From: Paraphotobacterium marinum | GTDB taxonomy: Bacteria; Pseudomonadota; Gammaproteobacteria; Enterobacterales; Vibrionaceae | Reading direction: 5' to 3' | DNA: 64,000 nucleotides | Assembly: GCF_002216855.1 (NCBI RefSeq) | Contig: NZ_CP022355.1 | Span: forward strand, 1,158,695 to 1,222,694 | Notes under the pieces: generated by a model | The model's input: the letters and a program-made list of their open reading frames with translations, nothing else | What the model was told of the DNA's origin: nothing | Database searches by the model: none | Program-made: the position numbers and the translations under genes | Shown: piece by piece, positions 42,301 to 50,955 of the stretch | Numbering within the stretch: the stretch's first letter is position 1 | Layout: each line of letters opens with the position of its first letter

Positions 42301-42832
42301 AAATATCCAATAGACTTCCTCTTTTTGCAAATTGTCCATGCTCATTAACTTGTTCAACCCTAGAATAACCATTATTAATAAGCTTCTTTACAAAATTTTC
42401 TAGGGGTAAAACTTGTTCTCTCTTAATCATTAGAGAGTATTGGTTAATATAAGTTACAGGTGGTAATTTAAGTAAAAGAGTCGTAACTGAAACAATAATG
42501 ATTTTTTTTTCTGTAAAATGTAATGCTTTATTTAGTATTGTTAATCGATTAGATATGATATCTTGATTGGCTGAAAAATGGTCATAAGGTAAAGTTTCCC
42601 AGTCTGTAAAAACATCAACTGAATAGCCTGATAATTGTTCAATTTGATTTTGTAAAATAAATGTTTCTTGATTATTTTGCGTTATAATCAGCATCGATCT
42701 TGTCATACTTTGATAAAGTGAATCAATAAACACTGCACGAGAGGATCCTTCAAGGGGAGGTAAAAAGTGTTTTTTATGATTAGAGTTATTTACAAGTGAT
42801 TTGAAAAGGTTAGGGTAGTCGAATTGCATCAT
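39377..42832 (-). CDS. mfd: Transcription-repair coupling factor
   Basis: Superfamily 2 translocase that removes RNA polymerase stalled at lesions and recruits UvrA, 1151 residues (E. coli 1148). It has an N-terminal UvrB-like module (DWETLPYDHFSANQDIISNRL), then the RNAP-binding domain (HHDHGIGCFKGLE). The helicase core has Walker A GDVGFGKTE, DEEH, TATPIPRTL and the RecG-type motor region GRVGRSSHQAYAYLL. The C-terminal autoinhibitory domain includes TEVELGISALIPEDYIPD. The open frame extends to 42886 without homology; 42832 or 42829 matches the family start. It is divergent from lolC as in E. coli. Confidence 0.95.
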   Translation of the reverse strand: MMQFDYPNLFKSLVNNSNHKKHFLPPLEGSSRAVFIDSLYQSMTRSMLIITQNNQETFILQNQIEQLSGYSVDVFTDWETLPYDHFSANQDIISNRLTILNKALHFTEKKIIIVSVTTLLLKLPPVTYINQYSLMIKREQVLPLENFVKKLINNGYSRVEQVNEHGQFAKRGSLLDIYPMGSELPIRIDFFDDEIDSIKLFDIDTQLSTDEVASVELLPAYEFPTDKNGIELFRTKWREKFTSSKATESIYNKVSKKIIPDGIEYWFPLFFKETANFFDYISQNTLILNFAYNTKDIPNFLQETKTRFVNMNVDIHRPLLEPKELWLKEDQLHQQLTKYEQYIIGNNDKFKAWDLLTKLPNISINNKQKNPLHHFEIFQKKFEGRIIFTTESSGRREVLLQFLSQIKIYPKSYDTLLECVNSSEQFTITINQLEDGFIFENNVFALVCENDLFGQRITHYNNKKNKNKSVKNNPNTIIKNLAELKLNQLIVHHDHGIGCFKGLETIETNNMISEFMTIHYQNDAVLYVPVGSLNLISRYTGGNEENTKLSKLGTEQWAITKQKVKEKVHDVAAELLDVYSLRELSKGFAFNLNKDLYRSFSEMFPFEETEDQLNAINDVLRDMTSPKSMDRLVCGDVGFGKTEVAMRASFLCVENAKQAIILVPTTLLAQQHFENFRDRFSAFPFKIEMLSRFKTAKEQKQILTDLEAGKIDILIGTHKLINTTIDYHDLGLLIIDEEHRFGVKQKEKLKAFRNSIDILTMTATPIPRTLNMAMHSIRELSIIATPPAKRMPIKTFVTEHNSSTIREAIERETLRGGQVFFLHNDVKTIEKVSEDLQLLFPKIKVSFAHGQMREKQLEDVMNNFYHQRFQILVCTTIIETGIDIPSANTIIIDRADKLGLAQLHQIKGRVGRSSHQAYAYLLTPPKKLITKDALKRLEAISSLEDLGAGFMLATHDLEIRGAGELLGEEQSGQIQSVGYSMYIDMLNDAVKNLKNGNSKESLNLINHRTTEVELGISALIPEDYIPDTNIRLSIYKRLSSCETSEQIEKIHIELIDRFGLLPSYVKNFIEIQKIKNISSSLGIKKIQLNNNSGKIEFTKQPNISHESMIQLLQKFPNRYSLKGPDTLIIKYENNQPAKRIDFINEFIKQIK

Positions 42833-42929
42833 AATTAAATTTACATTTTGTTGATAATATATTACTGGAATATTTTGAGAATACATTATAACATGACTTT
42901 TTAAGATTATATATGTTGATATTATTAGT

Positions 42930-44147
42930 ATGCATTTCCCAATAAGTTTATTTATAGGTCTTAGGTATTTAAAAGGTAGAAATCAAAATTACTTCAATAA
43001 ATTTATATCTCACATTTCTACATTTGGAATTTTAATTGGAGTTATGTCTCTAATCATTGTTTTATCGGTAATGAATGGTTTTGAGTCTAAATTAAAGGGA
43101 CGTCTACTGGAACTAGTACCTCAAGCAGTTATAACTAGTGATGAAGATAGAGTATCAGAAAACCAAATGGTTAAATTGAATTCAGACAACCAGTTAAGAG
43201 TTAAGTTATCAGAGCCAATTGTTCAAATTAACAATGCATTAGTTTCAAATAATAATAAGATTACCGTCGCAAATATTCAAGGTATCAGTAATAAATCTCC
43301 CGATCCTCTTATGGACTTTGTTTTCGCTGGCAACCCTGACTCTCTTATTCCTAATACATATAATGTCATACTCAGTCAGCAAACAGCAAACCAATTAAAC
43401 GTTAGTATTGGTGATAAAATTGATATTCTTATACCTCAAAAACTAATTTATTCCCCTATGGGATTACTGCCAGCTCAAAGACAATTCAAGGTTTCTGGTA
43501 TATATAATACTGGGACATGGTTAGACAAAGATCTGATTGTTATCAACATAAAAGATGCTCAAAAATTGCTTCGATTACCGTCTGATATATATACAGGAAT
43601 AAGGTATTATCTGAGAGATCCTTTTAAAGTAGATCAGCTTGAAGCTCAAAACTTACCTAAACCATTAAAATGGAAAGATTGGAGAACAGAATTAAACCTT
43701 GGAACTTTTTTTCAATCTGTTGCTATGGAAAGAAAAATTATGGGTTTCATGTTAGGTCTTATAATATTAGTTGCTGGGTTTAATATGATTTCATCCTTAA
43801 TATTAGTTGTTTTACAGAAAAAAAGTGAAATAGCTGTATTTAAAACACTTGGGCTCAAACAACGACAAATTATTGAAGTTTTTATTATTCAGGGTGCAAC
43901 AAGTGGAATCATTGGTTCAATTTTAGGTGGTGTTTTCGGTGTATTGATAGCTAAAAATATTAACAGTATACTGAATTTTTTTAATTTAAATAACTTACTG
44001 TTGGGACAAAACTTGCCAATTAGCGTAAATTCAAGTCAGATATTATTGGTGATCATTCTTGCCATCTTTTTGAGTGTTATTTCAACTATTTTTCCTGCTT
44101 ATCAAGCATCAAAAGTTAATCCATCTGAGGAATTGAGACATGAGTAA
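42930..44147 (+). CDS. lolC: Lipoprotein-releasing ABC transporter permease LolC
   Basis: Inner-membrane subunit of LolCDE, which extracts outer-membrane lipoproteins and passes them to LolA. The product is 405 residues (E. coli 399). One membrane helix near the N-terminus ([33 protein letters not shown]) is followed by a large periplasmic domain (about residues 50-270) and three C-terminal helices, the MacB-like FtsX topology. LpoB, encoded nearby, is one of its expected cargoes. The end overlaps the lolD start by 8 bases. Confidence 0.93.
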   Translation: MHFPISLFIGLRYLKGRNQNYFNKFISHISTFGILIGVMSLIIVLSVMNGFESKLKGRLLELVPQAVITSDEDRVSENQMVKLNSDNQLRVKLSEPIVQINNALVSNNNKITVANIQGISNKSPDPLMDFVFAGNPDSLIPNTYNVILSQQTANQLNVSIGDKIDILIPQKLIYSPMGLLPAQRQFKVSGIYNTGTWLDKDLIVINIKDAQKLLRLPSDIYTGIRYYLRDPFKVDQLEAQNLPKPLKWKDWRTELNLGTFFQSVAMERKIMGFMLGLIILVAGFNMISSLILVVLQKKSEIAVFKTLGLKQRQIIEVFIIQGATSGIIGSILGGVFGVLIAKNINSILNFFNLNNLLLGQNLPISVNSSQILLVIILAIFLSVISTIFPAYQASKVNPSEELRHE

Positions 44148-44819
44148 AATATTACTTAAGTGTGAAAATATTTGTAAAACATATACTGAGGGAAATATTT
44201 CAACTCAAGTTTTAAAAAATGTTAATTTTACATTAAATGAAGGTTCATTATCATCGATTGTTGGTTCTTCAGGCTCTGGAAAGAGTACTTTACTCCATAT
44301 TCTTGGAACCCTTGATAAGCCTACTAAAGGTTCAGTATTTTTTAATGAAACTAACATTCATAAAATGAAGTTAAACAAACAAGCTTCTTTTAGGAATTCA
44401 GAAGTTGGATTTATTTATCAATTTCACCATTTATTAAATGATTTTAATGCAATTGAAAATGTTAGTATGCCACTTTTAATAGCAGGCACAAAACGAAAAA
44501 ATGCCGAATTAGAAGCAAAAAAAATGCTACAACGTGTAAATCTTGGACATAGATTGAAGCATAGACCATCAGAGTTATCAGGAGGTGAAAGACAAAGAGT
44601 TGCTATAGCGAGGGCATTAATAAGACATCCAAAGCTTATACTTGCTGATGAGCCTACAGGTAATTTGGATTTTAAAACTGCAGAGGAGACTTTTAATTTG
44701 ATTAAAGAATTAAATAGGGACTCTAATTGTTCTTTTTGATTGTCACGCATGATAATGATTTGGCAAAAAGAACTGATAATATTCTTACAATGAAAGATGG
44801 GAAGTTAGCACATGTTTAA
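44140..44819 (+). CDS. lolD: Lipoprotein-releasing ABC transporter ATPase LolD, frameshifted
   Basis: ATPase of LolCDE. Walker A is GSSGSGKST, the signature is LSGGERQR, and Walker B is [12 protein letters not shown]. The frame stops at 44739 after 199 residues (SNCSF then TGA). One base back, the reading continues as [11 protein letters not shown] and MKDGKLAHV to 44819, matching the E. coli tail (VVTHDLQLAKR). Adding one T to the T5 run at 44733-44737 yields 226 residues (E. coli 233). The lost part contains the H-loop histidine needed for hydrolysis. LolD is essential in E. coli and both partner genes are intact, so a real null is unlikely. The restored stop overlaps lolE. Confidence 0.9.
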
Positions 44820-46071
44820 TAGAAGGAAACGAGAGATATATTCCCTTTGGATTGCGTTTAGATTTAGTCGTTCTAAACAAAAAAATACTATGATATCCTT
44901 TATTTCTCTATCCTCTATTATAGGAATTTCGTTAGGCGTAGCAATTATAATTATTGGTTTATCTACAATGAATGGTTTTAAAAAAGAACTTCAAACTAGA
45001 ATTTTAAATGTTATTCCACAAGTTTCTATTTCCTCCCTGGATAATGGTGGCTCAATAAATGATTGGTCTAAAATATCTGACAATTTATCAAATATTCCGA
45101 ATGTACAAAGTGTTACCCCTTCAGTTAACTTATTCGCCTTACTAATAAATGGAAGCAAGTCGAAAGGTGTTGCTATAAGAGGTGTTGATACTAATTCATT
45201 TTCTACAAATATAAAAAAATATATTATCGGCAATGATATTCAAAAATTTGAAAACAATGAAAACGACATTATAATTGGCCAAGGAATTGCCAAAAAATTA
45301 AATGTTAAAGTAGGTGATGAACTTTCTGTTTATTTACCAGGAAAAGATCGACAAAATATAAACTCCTATCAAATTAAAACATTAAAAGTTTCAGGTTTAA
45401 TTAAGTTATCAGGTGAGTTTGATGATTTATTGGCATTTATTCCTCTGGTGGATGCTCAAAAGTATTTAGATTTGAATAATGCTGTAAATAACATTGAATT
45501 AAAATTAAAAGATCCATTTGAAGTAGAACAAGTATTAAAGCAAGTGTCTGAAAAACTTCCTACTAATCAAAGTTGGAGCTTAAGATCATGGAAAAATCAA
45601 TATGGTTATTTTATTAAAGATATAAACCTTGTTAAAACTATCATGTATATCGTGATGTTTTTGATTATTGGCGTTGCTTGCTTTAACATAACCTCCACCT
45701 TAATGATGTCTGTAAAAGATAGAGAAGGAGATATAGCTATATTAAAAACGATGGGTGCAAGTAAGGCATTGATATACAGGATTTTTATCTGGTATGGATT
45801 TTTTTCTGGTTTAATTGGCGCGTTGTTTGGGTCATTGGTAGGTGTATTTATAGCATTAAATTTAACATATATAACAAATTTCCTTCAGAATATTACCGGA
45901 GTTACACTTTTAAATCAGAGTATATATTTTATTGATTTTATACCTTCACAAGTGGATTTTTATGATGTTACTTTGGTCAGTTTTACTGCGATTATGCTAA
46001 GCTTAGTTTCAACCTTTTTTCCGGCTAAAAAAGCAAGTCAAGTAAATCCTGCTATAGCATTGTCAGGATGA
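44812..46071 (+). CDS. lolE: Lipoprotein-releasing ABC transporter permease LolE
   Basis: Second permease of LolCDE, 419 residues (E. coli 414). It has the same topology as LolC, with an N-terminal helix (MISFISLSSIIGISLGVAIIIIGLSTMNGFKKEL), a periplasmic domain and three C-terminal helices. The order lolC-lolD-lolE supports the assignment of LolE to the last gene. LolE initially binds the lipoprotein. Its ATG overlaps the frame-corrected end of lolD, a typical coupled arrangement that supports the corrected lolD reading. TGA stop at 46069-46071. Confidence 0.92.
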   Translation: MFNRRKREIYSLWIAFRFSRSKQKNTMISFISLSSIIGISLGVAIIIIGLSTMNGFKKELQTRILNVIPQVSISSLDNGGSINDWSKISDNLSNIPNVQSVTPSVNLFALLINGSKSKGVAIRGVDTNSFSTNIKKYIIGNDIQKFENNENDIIIGQGIAKKLNVKVGDELSVYLPGKDRQNINSYQIKTLKVSGLIKLSGEFDDLLAFIPLVDAQKYLDLNNAVNNIELKLKDPFEVEQVLKQVSEKLPTNQSWSLRSWKNQYGYFIKDINLVKTIMYIVMFLIIGVACFNITSTLMMSVKDREGDIAILKTMGASKALIYRIFIWYGFFSGLIGALFGSLVGVFIALNLTYITNFLQNITGVTLLNQSIYFIDFIPSQVDFYDVTLVSFTAIMLSLVSTFFPAKKASQVNPAIALSG

Positions 46072-46103
46072 ATTATTTAAATAAAAATAATAATTCTCAA
46101 AAT

Positions 46104-46618
46104 TTATCTATTATTTTTCTTCCTTTTTTTCATTTGAGAAATAATAGATAATCGCCAGAGAAATCTAATTGAAAAATAACCAATTAAACTTGAAACACTT
46201 GCACAAATTAATGAACCAAGTAGAAGAGGGTAACCAATTAAAGTCATTTGAGATGATAGAAACTTCCAACTTAGTTCAAATTCAAAATTATTACTTGGTA
46301 TATGCAAGATAGAAGCGCCTATTTTATATGCAAAATAAAACATTACAGGCATTGTTAGAGGATTGCTTATCCAAACTAATGCTACTGAAAGAGCTATATT
46401 AGCACTAAAGATAATGGCAAACAAAGCAGCTAAAATCATTTGCGCTGGAAGAGGAATAAACATAAAAAAAAGACCAATCGCAAAGCATTAGCCGCGGAGC
46501 GCCTATTTAGGTGCCAAAGATTTGGTTTATGAAGCCATTCACCAAATATACTTAAACACCTATTAGATTTAATTTTTTGATGATCAGGTAAAAATTTTTT
46601 GATTGTTTTTTTTGGCAT
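46104..46618 (-). CDS. DUF2062 membrane protein, frameshifted
   Basis: Member of the DUF2062 family of small inner-membrane proteins of unknown function. The N-terminal part (KKTIKKFLPDHQKI, then KPNLWHLNRRSAANA) begins at 46618 and stops after 60 residues. The membrane part (GLFFMFIPLPAQMILAALFA) continues one base out of frame. One extra base near the A3 run at 46482-46484 joins them as SAANAFAIGLFF and gives 171 residues, normal for the family. At least two membrane helices follow. In related genomes a DUF2062 gene sits between lolE and msbA, so position supports it. Confidence 0.75.
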
Positions 46619-46732
46619 AAATAAATGGCTTAAGTTAACGTAAAGTGAATGAATTTATGTTATTATATATTTTTTAGACTAATTTTGTATTAGTTAAATT
46701 AACTTTTATTAAGAAGATTAAGACAAATTAAA

Positions 46733-48481
46733 ATGGACAGCAAAAATCAAAAATCATTTCAAATTTTTAAGCTTTTAATACCATATTTTAAACCTTATAA
46801 AGTTATTATTATTATAGCTGTAATTGCTTTAATTATCACTCAAGTCACTACACTTGGTGCCACTTATCTTACAAAACCTATAATTGATGATGGTTTTAAT
46901 GCACAAAGTCAAGGGAATAATTTTTGGGTTTGGTTGCCCTTAGTTTTATTAGGATTAGTAATCATTAAAGGGTTCACACAATTTGTTTATGTTTATTTAA
47001 TCGAATATACCACCTCTAAAATGGTTATGTCATTGAGACAGCAATTATTTGAACATTATTTGAGATTGCCAGTACAATTTTTTGACAAACGAAATACAGG
47101 CTCTTTGTTATCAAGAATTACTTATGATACTGAGCAAGTAGCTCAGGCTTCAGGGGATGCCTTAATACGTTTGATAACAAATACAACACTTGTTATTGGT
47201 TATTTAGCGCTTATGATTTATCAAAATTGGATTTTAAGTTTATCTACATTAGTTCTCGTTCCAATAATGGGGTATTGTTTAAAATATATACAAAACAAAA
47301 TGAGAACAATCGCAAAAAGATTACAAGATACTATGGGAAGTGTCGCTGCTGTAAGTGAAGAGATGTTGAGAGGACACAGAGAAATAAGAAGTTATGGCGG
47401 ACAAAAACATGAAAAAAAGAAATTTTTAGAAACCAATAATTTTTACCGTAGACAATATATGAAAATGCAGACTGTAACTGCAATTGGGGATCCAGTCATT
47501 GTCATTATCAGTAGTTTTGCTGGTATCATATTAATTTCATTGATGAATTTTGAATTTATTAGAGACTCATTGACACCGGGCTCTTTTGTGTTGATTGTTT
47601 CTTCAGCAATGATGTTGCCAAAACCAGTTAAAACTTTTTCCAAAACACTTTCTAGTTTCCAAAAGGGGATGGCTGCCTGTGAAACGCTATTCCAGCTTTT
47701 TAATTTTAAACCAGAAAAAGACGATGGTAATCTTGAAATTAATAAAATTTTAGGAAATATAGAATTTAAAAACGTAAGTTTTGAGTATGAAAATAGTGAT
47801 TCAAAAGCTTTAAAAAATTGCTCATTCAAATTACAGAAAGGTAAAAGTTTAGCTCTTGTTGGACGTTCTGGTTCTGGTAAAACGACCATTACTAATTTAC
47901 TCAATCGTTTTTACACTGTCACAGAAGGTAATATTTATATTGATGGTCATGACATTAATCAACTTAAACTGAATGATCTTAGAAAAAACATTTCAATAGT
48001 CTCTCAAAACATTCATTTATTTAATGACTCCATTTATAATAATATTGCATACCCATACAATAATGTTCATGAAGATGAGGTAATAAAAGCGGCTAAATTA
48101 GCAAATGTATCTGAGTTTGCAGATAAGTTAGAAGCGGGTTTAAATACCGTAGTTGGCCAGAATGGTGTATTATTGTCTGGAGGACAGAAACAACGTATTG
48201 CTATTGCAAGAGCGTTATTAAAGAGTTCACCAATTTTGATTTTAGATGAGGCAACATCTGCTTTAGATACAGAATCTGAAAGATTAATACAGCAGGCAAT
48301 AGAAAACTTAGAAAAAGATAAGACTGTTATTGTTATTGCTCATAGGCTTTCTACAATCGAAAACTGCGATACTATTGCAGTCATGGATCGAGGTGAAATT
48401 GTCGAAATGGGTACTCACAGTGACTTAATCAAAAAACAGGAAGCATATTATGCTTTTCACAATACTCAGTTTGAACAGTAA
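46733..48481 (+). CDS. msbA: Lipid A export ABC transporter MsbA
   Basis: Half-transporter that flips lipid A-core across the inner membrane. The product is 582 residues, identical to E. coli in length. Six membrane helices occupy the N-terminal 320 residues, with RLPVQFFDKRNTGSLLSRITYD typical of the family. The ATPase has Walker A GRSGSGKT near residue 380, signature LSGGQKQR and Walker B LILDEATSALD. It lies 4 bases from lpxK, the conserved msbA-lpxK operon. The upstream region holds small palindromes (ACTAAT/ATTAGT near 46680) of unknown role. Confidence 0.96.
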   Translation: MDSKNQKSFQIFKLLIPYFKPYKVIIIIAVIALIITQVTTLGATYLTKPIIDDGFNAQSQGNNFWVWLPLVLLGLVIIKGFTQFVYVYLIEYTTSKMVMSLRQQLFEHYLRLPVQFFDKRNTGSLLSRITYDTEQVAQASGDALIRLITNTTLVIGYLALMIYQNWILSLSTLVLVPIMGYCLKYIQNKMRTIAKRLQDTMGSVAAVSEEMLRGHREIRSYGGQKHEKKKFLETNNFYRRQYMKMQTVTAIGDPVIVIISSFAGIILISLMNFEFIRDSLTPGSFVLIVSSAMMLPKPVKTFSKTLSSFQKGMAACETLFQLFNFKPEKDDGNLEINKILGNIEFKNVSFEYENSDSKALKNCSFKLQKGKSLALVGRSGSGKTTITNLLNRFYTVTEGNIYIDGHDINQLKLNDLRKNISIVSQNIHLFNDSIYNNIAYPYNNVHEDEVIKAAKLANVSEFADKLEAGLNTVVGQNGVLLSGGQKQRIAIARALLKSSPILILDEATSALDTESERLIQQAIENLEKDKTVIVIAHRLSTIENCDTIAVMDRGEIVEMGTHSDLIKKQEAYYAFHNTQFEQ

Positions 48482-48484
48482 TTT

Positions 48485-49489
48485 ATGATAGAACGTTTTT
48501 TTAATAAGATATGGTATAAACAAACAATATTATTTTATATCTGTTTTCCAATACTGGCTTTTTTTTCTTTTATATATTTTTTAGTTACTAAACTAAGATA
48601 TCACTTATATTTTACATTTAAATTTTTTAAAATATATAAGGCTAAGGCTCCCGTTATAGTTATAGGGAATTTGTCTACTGGTGGAAATGGAAAAACACCA
48701 GTGGTTATTTGGTTAGTGAATCTTTTAAAAAAAAATGGATATAAACCAGGTGTCATTTCACGAGGTTATGGTGGACACAGTCAAAATTATCCTGTACTAG
48801 TTGATGATAGTATGTTACCTAATGAAACAGGTGATGAGCCCATAGAGATCTTTAATCGGACTGGTTGCAAAGTATCTGTTTCTCCAGATAGAGTTCAATC
48901 TATCAAACAACTTTTAGATTGCGGTTGTGACATTATTATTTCAGATGACGGATTACAACATTATAAGTTTCATCATGATATTGAAGTATTGGTTATTGAT
49001 GCAAAAAGAAGATTTGGCAATGAATATTTATTACCACTTGGACCTTTGAGAGAGAATATTAGCAAATCTAAAAGTGTTGATTTGGTAGTTTATAATGGCC
49101 AAACAAATGATGAGTATAATTTTTCAATGGATCTTGTACCTTCTGAAATAGTAAATATAAAAACACGTAAAAAAATTGATTTTAAGAACTTGCATAACGT
49201 AATTGCAATTGCAGCTATTGGAAACCCTGAAAGATTCTTTGATACTGTAGAAGGAATTGGTATCGATATTTTAAAAAAAGTTTCATACCCTGATCATTAC
49301 AAATTTTCAAAAAATGACTTTAAGGGTTTATTAGAAAAAAACCAAAATTTATTAATGACTGAAAAAGACGCTGTTAAGTGTAAGCACATATGCAATAGTG
49401 ATAATTGGTGGAGTTTAAAAGTTGATCCTATCCTTGATGTGCGAGCTGAACAAAAAATTTTAGAAAGAATCGAAGGATTAAAAATATGA
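48485..49489 (+). CDS. lpxK: Tetraacyldisaccharide 4'-kinase
   Basis: Adds the 4'-phosphate to the lipid A disaccharide in the inner membrane. The product is 334 residues (E. coli 328). The N-terminal membrane helix (ILFYICFPILAFFSFIYFLV) precedes the P-loop VIGNLSTGGNGKTP near residue 59. DDGLQHYK near residue 155 is the catalytic region, and RPLGPLRE-like residues (LLPLGPLREN) bind the substrate. It is coupled to msbA and ycaR: its TGA overlaps the ycaR ATG. Confidence 0.94.
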   Translation: MIERFFNKIWYKQTILFYICFPILAFFSFIYFLVTKLRYHLYFTFKFFKIYKAKAPVIVIGNLSTGGNGKTPVVIWLVNLLKKNGYKPGVISRGYGGHSQNYPVLVDDSMLPNETGDEPIEIFNRTGCKVSVSPDRVQSIKQLLDCGCDIIISDDGLQHYKFHHDIEVLVIDAKRRFGNEYLLPLGPLRENISKSKSVDLVVYNGQTNDEYNFSMDLVPSEIVNIKTRKKIDFKNLHNVIAIAAIGNPERFFDTVEGIGIDILKKVSYPDHYKFSKNDFKGLLEKNQNLLMTEKDAVKCKHICNSDNWWSLKVDPILDVRAEQKILERIEGLKI

Positions 49490-49659
49490 AACAAGAACTA
49501 ATCAATATCGTAGCATGTCCACTTTGTAAAGGGAAACTACAATTTGATAAACAAAAAAATATATTGGTTTGTAGATTTGATAAATTAGCTTTTCCTATAG
49601 TTGATGGTATTCCTGTTTTAATTGAATCAGAAGCTGACAAAATAACTCTTGATGACTGA
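49486..49659 (+). CDS. ycaR: Trm112-family small protein YcaR
   Basis: Protein of 57 residues (E. coli YcaR 60). It begins MKQELINIVACPLCKGKL, with the family CPLCKG zinc-type pair, and ends with FPIVDGIPVLIESEA, the UPF0434/Trm112 signature. The ATG overlaps the lpxK stop (ATGA), so translation is coupled. In E. coli ycaR is followed by kdsB; here kdsB is absent and a transporter gene follows. The precise function is unknown in bacteria. Confidence 0.9.
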   Translation: MKQELINIVACPLCKGKLQFDKQKNILVCRFDKLAFPIVDGIPVLIESEADKITLDD

Positions 49660-49754
49660 ATCTTAGAACATGCAAAAGGTATAAATTTATAAAGTTTTAA
49701 ATTTGAATTTTTATTTATTTTAATCTTAATTATATATTTTTGAAGGCAATTGTT

Positions 49755-50516
49755 ATGGACTTTCCCACTTACATTTTCTTTATAATGTTTTTTGTTGCCT
49801 TATTAGCAGGTTATGTTGATGCCGTTGCTGGTGGAGGAGGGATGTTAACTGTACCAGCATTACTTTCTATTGGTTTGCCACCATCCCAAGCTATTGCAAC
49901 TAACAAACTTCAGGGTACAGTAGGAAGTTTATCTTCAACTTTATACTTCCTTAAAAAAAAACTAATTAATCTAAATGAGCTCAAGTTTGCTATATTATTT
50001 ACCTTCATAGGAGGGTTGCTGGGCTCTATTACTATTCAAATTATCCACGCAGACTTTCTATTAAAATTAATACCAATACTCTTAATTATAATTGCTTTTT
50101 ATTTTCTTTTGGCACCTAAGGTTACTTCTAATAATAACATTAAAAAACCCATTTTAAGCAATTTTAATTTTGCATTAATAATAGGATTATTGATTGGTTT
50201 TTATGATGGATTCTTTGGACCAGGAACAGGTTCCTTTTTTGCTATCGCTTTTGTTTTTTTAATGAAATTAGATTTAGTAAAGGCTACAGCTAAAACAAAA
50301 ATTTTAAATTTTACAGCGAATTTATCTGCACTCATTATGTTTATATTAGGAGGAGCAATTATTTGGAAAATTGGCCTAGTAATGGCTATAGGACAGTTTA
50401 TTGGTGCACAAATAGGAGCGAAGATGGTTGTAGGGAAGGGGACTAAGTTTATTAGACCAATGGTGATAATTGTGTCGTTAATAATGGCGTTTAAATTAAT
50501 AGTTGCGAACTTTTAA
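49755..50516 (+). CDS. yfcA: TSUP-family transporter YfcA
   Basis: Membrane protein of 253 residues of the sulfite exporter TauE/SafE family. It has seven to eight helices in two related halves, each with the family motif: AGYVDAVAGGGGMLTVPALL near residue 18 and GFYDGFFGPGTGSF near residue 139. It resembles E. coli YfcA most closely among named members. The transported anion is not known. ATG 49755 is preferred over the TTG at 49740. It lies 95 bases past ycaR and is not clearly in the msbA operon. Confidence 0.88.
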   Translation: MDFPTYIFFIMFFVALLAGYVDAVAGGGGMLTVPALLSIGLPPSQAIATNKLQGTVGSLSSTLYFLKKKLINLNELKFAILFTFIGGLLGSITIQIIHADFLLKLIPILLIIIAFYFLLAPKVTSNNNIKKPILSNFNFALIIGLLIGFYDGFFGPGTGSFFAIAFVFLMKLDLVKATAKTKILNFTANLSALIMFILGGAIIWKIGLVMAIGQFIGAQIGAKMVVGKGTKFIRPMVIIVSLIMAFKLIVANF

Positions 50517-50605
50517 TATTAATAATTTTAAATATAAAAATTAGACAATTCTGACATAATTATCTATAAATATATATTACAAATAATAATTATTTAGGAA
50601 ATATA

Positions 50606-50914
50606 ATGTCTATGGTAAGTGCTAAAGCATTTGCTTTATGGCTTAAAACAAGGTTTTCTGATTTTGAGGGGATTGTGCTCGAAAGACAGGATATTAACAT
50701 ATTGACTGGTAGGCAGAATTTTACCATTGACTTTGTCAACGATATTCACTACGAATTAATGCGTTTTGGTATGGCATTCGTGACTGATACAAATAGAGAA
50801 AAATTTTATTTAATAAAAATTAAAGAGCAGAAGTGGGAAGATATTTTAGTAAATAAAATTGATAAAAGTTTGAATTTGAATATATTTGCTATGGATAAGT
50901 TAAAAAACCAATAA
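50606..50914 (+). CDS. Hypothetical protein, unrecognised
   Basis: Protein of 102 residues that I do not recognise. It is soluble, with no signal peptide or membrane segment, and mixed charge. It has a good AGGA ribosome site six bases upstream, a normal codon pattern, and is closed by a terminator that overlaps its stop. Notable stretches are FALWLKTRFSDFEGIVLERQD, which looks like an amphipathic helix, and HYELMRFGMAFVTDTNREKFYLI. It sits between yfcA and convergent aspC. A genuine small gene is likely; no function is inferred. Confidence 0.7.
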   Translation: MSMVSAKAFALWLKTRFSDFEGIVLERQDINILTGRQNFTIDFVNDIHYELMRFGMAFVTDTNREKFYLIKIKEQKWEDILVNKIDKSLNLNIFAMDKLKNQ

Positions 50915-50949
50915 CACTTGCCTTATATAACAAGTTTAATTGGTTTTTA
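50902..50949. terminator. Bidirectional terminator between the unknown gene and aspC
   Basis: A long imperfect stem (AAAAAACCAAT...ACTTG pairing with CAAGT...ATTGGTTTTT, two internal mismatches) spans the convergent gap, with T-runs on both strands. It overlaps the stop of the upstream gene. Confidence 0.75.
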
Positions 50950-50955
50950 TAATTT

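Noticed and set aside
44737-44739. TGA in lolD read as a recoded (selenocysteine or tryptophan) codon
   Set aside because: Sequence after the TGA in the same frame is not LolD-like and soon stops; the homologous tail is in the -1 frame. TGA acts as a normal stop in several genes here.
46630-46732. Small palindromes upstream of msbA as a regulator site
   Set aside because: Short AT-only palindromes are expected by chance at this base composition; no known operator was recognised.
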